A stretch of 9,211 bases of DNA from an uncultured Clostridium sp. Lineage in GTDB: Bacteria; Bacillota; Clostridia; TANB77; CAG-508. The DNA lies in NCBI GenBank assembly GCA_947062645.1, contig CAMSQT010000038.1, positions 1 through 9,211 of the forward strand. The letters run 5' to 3'. The notes beneath the pieces were generated by a model. That model searched no databases and was not told where the DNA came from. It worked only from the letters and a program-made list of their open reading frames with translations. The translations under genes and the position numbers were made by a program. Below are positions 6,207 through 9,211 of the stretch, one piece after another; the stretch's first letter is position 1, and each line of letters begins with the position of its first letter.

Positions 6207-7422
6207 ATGGAAAATGTTTTTACGATATTAGAAGAAAGAGGATATATTGAGCAAATGACTCACCCTCAAGAAATCAAAGAATTATTTGGCAAAGAATCGG
6301 TTCCTTTTTACATTGGAATTGATCCAACAGCAGACAGCTTACACGTTGGCCACTTTGTTTCTTTAATGGTAGCAAGTCACATGCAAAAATGTGGTCATAA
6401 ACCAATTATTTTAGTTGGTGGTGGCACAGCTACTATCGGTGACCCTTCTGGTAAAACCGATATGAGAAAAATGCTTTCTCGCCAAGAGCTTGACCACAAT
6501 GTAGAATGCCTTAAAAAGCAAATTGAAAAATTTGTTGATTTTGAAGGAAAAAACAGTGCTATTATTGTTAATAATGCTGATTGGCTACTTGATTTAAAAT
6601 TTGTTGACTTTGTTCGTGAAATTGGAAGTTTGTTTTCTGTTAATCGAATGCTAGCAGCAGAATGTTATAAACAAAGAATGGAAACAGGTCTTACCTTTTT
6701 TGAAATGAGTTACATGTTAATGCAATCTTACGACTTCTTATATCTATACAAAAAATATGGTTGTAAACTTCAAATGGGTGGAAACGACCAATGGTCTAAT
6801 ATTATTGGTGGTGTAGAACTAATTCGAAAAATTGGAAAAGACGATTCTTTTGGCTTAACCTTTAAGCTATTAACCACTAAAGAAGGCAAAAAAATGGGTA
6901 AAACAGAAAAAGGTGCTTTGTGGTTAGACCCTAATAAAACATCACCATATGAATTTTATCAATATTGGAGAAATATAGAAGATAGTAGTGTTGAAACCGT
7001 ATTTAATATGCTAACATTCTTACCAACTACTAAAATAAAAGAATTATCTTCTTATCAAGATGAAAAAATTAATGAATCCAAAAAAATATTAGCCTATGAA
7101 ATTACTAAATTAGTTCATGGAGAAGAAGAAGCAAAAAAAGCCGAAGAAGCTTCTAATGCTTTGTTTAGCGGACAAGGTAGTTTAGAAAATATGCCAACTG
7201 TTAAGGTCGAAAATACTAATATTTCTATCTTAGATGCTATCCTTTTAACAGGTATCGCACCTTCTAAAGGACAGGCTAGGACGTTAATTAATCAAGGACG
7301 GTATTTCTTTAAATGATAAAAAAGTTACTGATGTAAACTTGGTTCTTACAGATAGTGATTTTTCTAATGACTATGCTATTTTGAAAAAAGGGAAAAAGAT
7401 ATTTTATAAATTAGAAAAATAA
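6207..7422 (+). CDS. tyrS: Tyrosyl-tRNA synthetase, full length only after one +1 frameshift
   Basis: This enzyme charges tRNA-Tyr with tyrosine in the cytoplasm. The class I fold is clear: the HIGH-type motif is HVGH (46-49) inside DPTADSLHVGHF, and the KMSKS loop is KMGKT (about residues 229-233). A GGNDQWSN segment and a C-terminal S4-type RNA-binding domain complete the protein. At 7299 the frame reads CAA GGA CGG TAT and stops four codons after CGG. Skipping the C gives N-Q-G-G-I-S-L-N-D-K-K-V, the standard S4 ending, and runs to TAA at 7420-7422, for 404 residues, normal for the family. Without the shift the S4 domain loses about 40 residues. The start at 6207 fits the family N-terminus, with a modest AAGAAAGG upstream. 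No T-box leader is present because the gene follows the zinc-ribbon gene closely. Confidence 0.93.
7299..7302 (+). other. +1 frameshift site in tyrS (GGA CGGT)
   Basis: The extra C at 7299 separates GGA from GGT in the QGG motif of the S4 domain. It is the only CGGT among the seven conserved-gene sites and the only one on the plus strand, so the pattern is not tied to one strand of the assembly. Confidence 0.93.
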
Positions 7423-7436
7423 TATTTTTATAGAAT

Positions 7437-7475
7437 AAGTACGGAAGGAAAAAACACTTCCGTACTTTTCTTTTT
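7437..7475. terminator. Intrinsic terminator between tyrS and the convergent small ORF
   Basis: AAGTACGGAAG (7437-7447) and CTTCCGTACTT (7457-7467) form an 11-bp perfect stem with a 9-base loop, followed on the plus strand by TTTTCTTTTT. On the minus strand the tail is weaker (TTATTCTATAAAAA). It clearly ends tyrS and may also serve the convergent ORF ending at 7474. Confidence 0.9.
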
Positions 7476-7779
7476 AAGCTTTCTTAGTATCTTCATAAAT
7501 CATAAAAACCTTGATATAAGAGTTTATACTCTTTTGCATCGCTTTATCAAAAGATATTCCTTCCTGTACTACTAATCGAATAGCACTTTCCATTATAGAT
7601 TTTTTCTTTTGCTCTTCTTGCTCTTTTGTTGGACACATTTTCTTGAACCTATCCATACTCTTTAACATGTCCCAACATGCTCTGGTAGTACAAAAAATCC
7701 ATATCTCATTTTCCCGCTCCTTAGATATTAAAATTTTGGGATTTAAGACTATACTTATTTCAACTTGCTTTTGGCTCAT
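7474..7779 (-). CDS. Unrecognised 101-codon ORF with an internal in-frame CGG
   Basis: I do not recognise this family. The start at 7779 has a good ribosome site (AAGGAGG, about 8 bases away) and a promoter at 7827-7855. Residues 1-21 form a strand-like segment. The rest is charged and helical, with CPTKEQEEQKKK in the middle and an amphipathic end, and has no membrane segment. Codon 22 is CGG (7716-7714, in GAG CGG GAA). Read as Arg, the ORF runs to 101 residues. If CGG is passed by +1 as in dnaE and tyrS, 17 more residues follow and translation stops at 38. The long 0-frame remainder looks protein-like, so this CGG is either read through normally, a regulated switch, or a sign that the start or gene model is wrong. 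Confidence 0.55.
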   Translation of the reverse strand: MSQKQVEISIVLNPKILISKERENEIWIFCTTRACWDMLKSMDRFKKMCPTKEQEEQKKKSIMESAIRLVVQEGISFDKAMQKSINSYIKVFMIYEDTKKA

Positions 7780-7826
7780 ACATGACCCCTCCTTAATTTT
7801 ATACTTTTGGAAATTACCTTAAATTT

Positions 7827-7855
7827 ATTATAACATTTTATGTCACATTTAGCAA
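7827..7855 (-). promoter_or_regulatory. Sigma-A-type promoter of the 101-codon ORF
   Basis: On the minus strand TTGCTA (7855-7850) and a perfect TATAAT (7832-7827) are 17 bases apart, about 50 bases before the start codon at 7779. Confidence 0.7.
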
Positions 7856-7873
7856 GAATTTTCAACTCGTTTC

Positions 7874-7973
7874 CAATGTCTAAAGTGGGATGGCTAAAGT
7901 GGGACAGGCACCAAGTGACCATTTATGGCTAATGTGTGCCTGTCCCACTTTAGCCATCCCACTTTAGACATTG
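7874..7973. repeat. 38-bp perfect inverted repeat with 24-base loop (REP/MITE-like)
   Basis: The arms 7874-7911 and 7936-7973 are exact reverse complements over 38 bases, around a 24-base loop. Each arm contains a short tandem repetition (CTAAAGTGGGATGG then CTAAAGTGGGACAGG) and ends at GGGACAGGCAC. As I recall, the GTGGGACAGGCACC core is common in intergenic repeats of clostridia linked to Y1-type REP transposases; no transposase gene is here. It lies just past the DUF5665 stop (7983) and upstream of the 7827-7855 promoter, and its transcript would form a very stable hairpin. No T run follows it on either strand, so it is not a typical terminator. Confidence 0.85.
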
Positions 7974-7982
7974 ACTATTAGC

Positions 7983-8273
7983 CTATCTACTTCTTTCTAC
8001 AATTTCTACAATATCAGCAATATATTCACCAATTACGGGGATATTTAAAGTTACAATTTTTTGTAATAGCATTACTAGTATAGCTGTAATGATAGTAACT
8101 CCAATTCCAATTCCAACCCCTCTAAAGATACCTGCTAATAAATTTCGTTTTATAATTTCTTTTTTGTTACCAAGCAAATAAGCCCACTCGATTAAGTTTC
8201 CTTCTTGCAAGGTATTGCTTAAGTTTTCAATTGATTTTTCTAAGATATTTGCTTTTTTCTTTTTTAACCACAT
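7983..8273 (-). CDS. DUF5665 small membrane protein
   Basis: The 96-residue product has an N-terminal charged helix, then a conserved NLLAGIFRGVGIGIGVTIITAI stretch leading into one hydrophobic helix (about residues 50-72), and ends NIPVIGEYIADIVEIV. This pattern, [NR]-x-x-x-G-[IV]-x-[RK]-G-x-G then a helix then LNLPVIG-x-[FY]-IA-x-IV, matches the DUF5665 family of Firmicutes, whose function is unknown. It probably sits in the cytoplasmic membrane with its N-terminus in the cytoplasm. The only ribosome site (AAAGGTGG) lies inside the terminator hairpin of the upstream UPF0182 gene. There is no in-frame CGG. Confidence 0.8.
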   Translation of the reverse strand: MWLKKKKANILEKSIENLSNTLQEGNLIEWAYLLGNKKEIIKRNLLAGIFRGVGIGIGVTIITAILVMLLQKIVTLNIPVIGEYIADIVEIVERSR

Positions 8274-8308
8274 AAAAAATCCACCTTTTATTTAGGGTGG
8301 ATTTTTTT
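8274..8308 (-). terminator. Terminator-like hairpin that contains the DUF5665 ribosome site
   Basis: On the minus strand AAAAAATCCACC (about 8307-8296) pairs with GGTGGATTTTTT (8285-8274), a stem of about 12 bp with a 10-base loop. The second arm ends in a T run that directly abuts the ATG at 8273. It has the form of an intrinsic terminator for the UPF0182 gene. The GGTGG of its second arm is also the ribosome site of the DUF5665 gene, so a folded read-through transcript would hide that site. Confidence 0.75.
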
Positions 8309-8316
8309 ATTTTGTT

Positions 8317-9176
8317 TTATTCACTTTTCAAGTCATTACTTGTGTTCATATTGCTATTTGAATTTGTTTCATTGGTTTGATTTTCTTTCCCTTGTTCTTG
8401 TTTTTTCTTATCTTCCTCTTTTTTTACCGATTCTAATGAGGTAATCAATTCTTGTAATCTTTTTACATCTTTTCCCATCATTTCCCAATCATTATTTCCA
8501 TTGGATTGTGTCAAATTCTTATTAGCTTTTATGATTGCTTCTATTAATCCTTCTAAATCCTCTGTGTTTTCTACTTCGATTGCAACAGCATAAGTAGATA
8601 ATAATTTTTCTAAAGCAGTTTGCAAAGTATCACCAATTGCTACTTTATTACCAGAAGATACAATTACTTTTTTAAGAAGTGGTACATCGGTTTCATTTAA
8701 CATAGTTTGATAGATTGGCTCTACATATAATAATGTATTATTGATTGGTACTACTATCATTTGCTTCGTTAACTTGGTTCCAGTCGTATTTAAGGATTCT
8801 AACTCGCTAGAAATTAGTTCGTCTTCTTCTATTTGTTTGTCTAACTGCATTGGTCCGGACAATGTTACTATCTGCTGATAATTTGTATAACTTTAATTGA
8901 TTTTCTCCTTGCTCGTTACTTCCTACTAAATAGGAAATTATATTTTGTTTTTCGTCTGGCGTGTATACTTGCACTAATCCAAATTTTTCACCATCTATGG
9001 TCTTTGCCATGGTATAATATGGCTCCATATAAGTTCCTGTTGATTTGGTAGATTTTGTGCTATTGTATTTTGCAATGTCCCACAAATCGTCTGCTCTATA
9101 TAATACATCTGGTTTTACATTATGATATACCTTTAAAATTTCAGCTTGCACATTGTATAAAAATTTAGGATAAACA
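8317..9176 (-). CDS. UPF0182 (COG1615) membrane protein, C-terminal part, one +1 frameshift
   Basis: UPF0182 proteins are large (about 900 residues) membrane proteins of unknown role with a big extracytoplasmic domain. Only the C-terminal part of about 285 residues is present; the 5' part is lost at the contig edge. The visible start, VYPKFLYNVQAEILKVYH-, and the YHNVKPDVLYRADDLW, MEPYYTMAK and PINNTLLYVEPIYQ segments match the family core. At 8857 the frame reads ATT GTC CGG ACC and stops 15 codons after CGG. Skipping the C gives I-V-G-P-M-Q-L-D, the conserved GPMQ motif. The tail after about residue 235 of this fragment is low-complexity (Lys, Glu, Asn, Ser, Thr) and presumably disordered. 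A GTG at 9151 is internal, not a real start, because family sequence continues upstream of it. Confidence 0.85.
8854..8857 (-). other. +1 frameshift site in the UPF0182 gene (GTC CGGA)
   Basis: The extra C at 8857 precedes the GGA of the conserved GPMQ motif. The base before it is also C, so the deleted base cannot be placed uniquely, but the outcome (Gly read from GGA) is the same. Confidence 0.9.
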
Positions 9177-9209
9177 AGATCGGAAGAGCGTCGTGTAGGG
9201 AAAGAGTGT
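9177..9209. other. Illumina TruSeq adapter remnant (not genomic)
   Basis: The 33 bases starting AGATCGGAAGAGCGTCGTG and ending GGGAAAGAGTGT match the Illumina TruSeq universal adapter as read through from an insert. The last two bases (9210-9211) do not follow the adapter. It marks the contig end as an untrimmed read end; nothing after 9176 should be annotated as biology. Confidence 0.97.
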
Positions 9210-9211
9210 TG

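Noticed and set aside
7874..7973. Palindrome as a CRISPR repeat unit or as a terminator
   Set aside because: There is one inverted pair only, with no spaced direct repeats, and no T run follows either arm.
1001..8857. RF2-style programmed frameshifting with a Shine-Dalgarno stimulator and stop codon
   Set aside because: No site has a stop codon next to the shift and no shared SD-like element lies a few bases upstream.

Overview
The window is AT-rich and reads as chromosomal DNA of an uncultured anaerobic clostridium-like Firmicute. The grounds are AGGAGG-type ribosome sites, low GC, a rubrerythrin with an N-terminal rubredoxin-like domain, a DUF5665 membrane protein, a UPF0182 (COG1615) membrane protein and a clostridial-style DnaE. 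Placement below class level is not possible from sequence alone. The right end is not genomic: from 9177 it is Illumina adapter, so this is the end of a short-read assembly contig.

Layout. At 1-161 is the C-terminus of a P-type, probably Mg2+-transporting, ATPase, followed by a bidirectional terminator. On the minus strand lie a small unknown gene (211-429), dnaE (542-4110) and another small unknown gene (4237-4524) with a structured leader. A YbgC-like thioesterase (4720-5133, plus) converges on a rubrerythrin (5139-5687, minus). A small zinc-ribbon gene (5867-6148) and tyrS (6207-7422) form a plus-strand pair ending in a shared terminator. On the minus strand follow an unknown 101-codon ORF (7474-7779), a 38-bp perfect inverted repeat (7874-7973), a DUF5665 gene (7983-8273) and the C-terminal part of a UPF0182 gene (8317-9176).

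Central observation. Three conserved genes are interrupted by reading-frame breaks: dnaE five times, tyrS once, UPF0182 once. All seven breaks are the same event: one extra C directly in front of a glycine codon GGN. Each puts an in-frame CGG in the incoming frame and needs a +1 shift (C skipped, GGN read as Gly) to continue. With the shifts, dnaE gives a complete protein of about 1187 residues and tyrS one of 404, with no other defect. Each restored glycine falls at a position expected to be Gly in its family. In the conserved genes of this window CGG never appears in frame as an ordinary arginine codon, while CGT, CGC, CGA, AGA and AGG are used. Random indels or pseudogene decay would not produce this. 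The simplest reading is that CGG has no normal decoder here and CGGN is decoded as glycine by efficient +1 frameshifting or a four-base-reading tRNA. This recalls the AGGY frameshifts reported in Perkinsus mitochondrial cox1, but in a bacterial chromosome and in essential genes.

Two further in-frame CGGs lie in unrecognised small ORFs (codon 22 of 7474-7779, and the last codon of 211-429). They do not clearly fit the rule and are the main loose ends. No tRNA, rRNA or CRISPR array was recognised.
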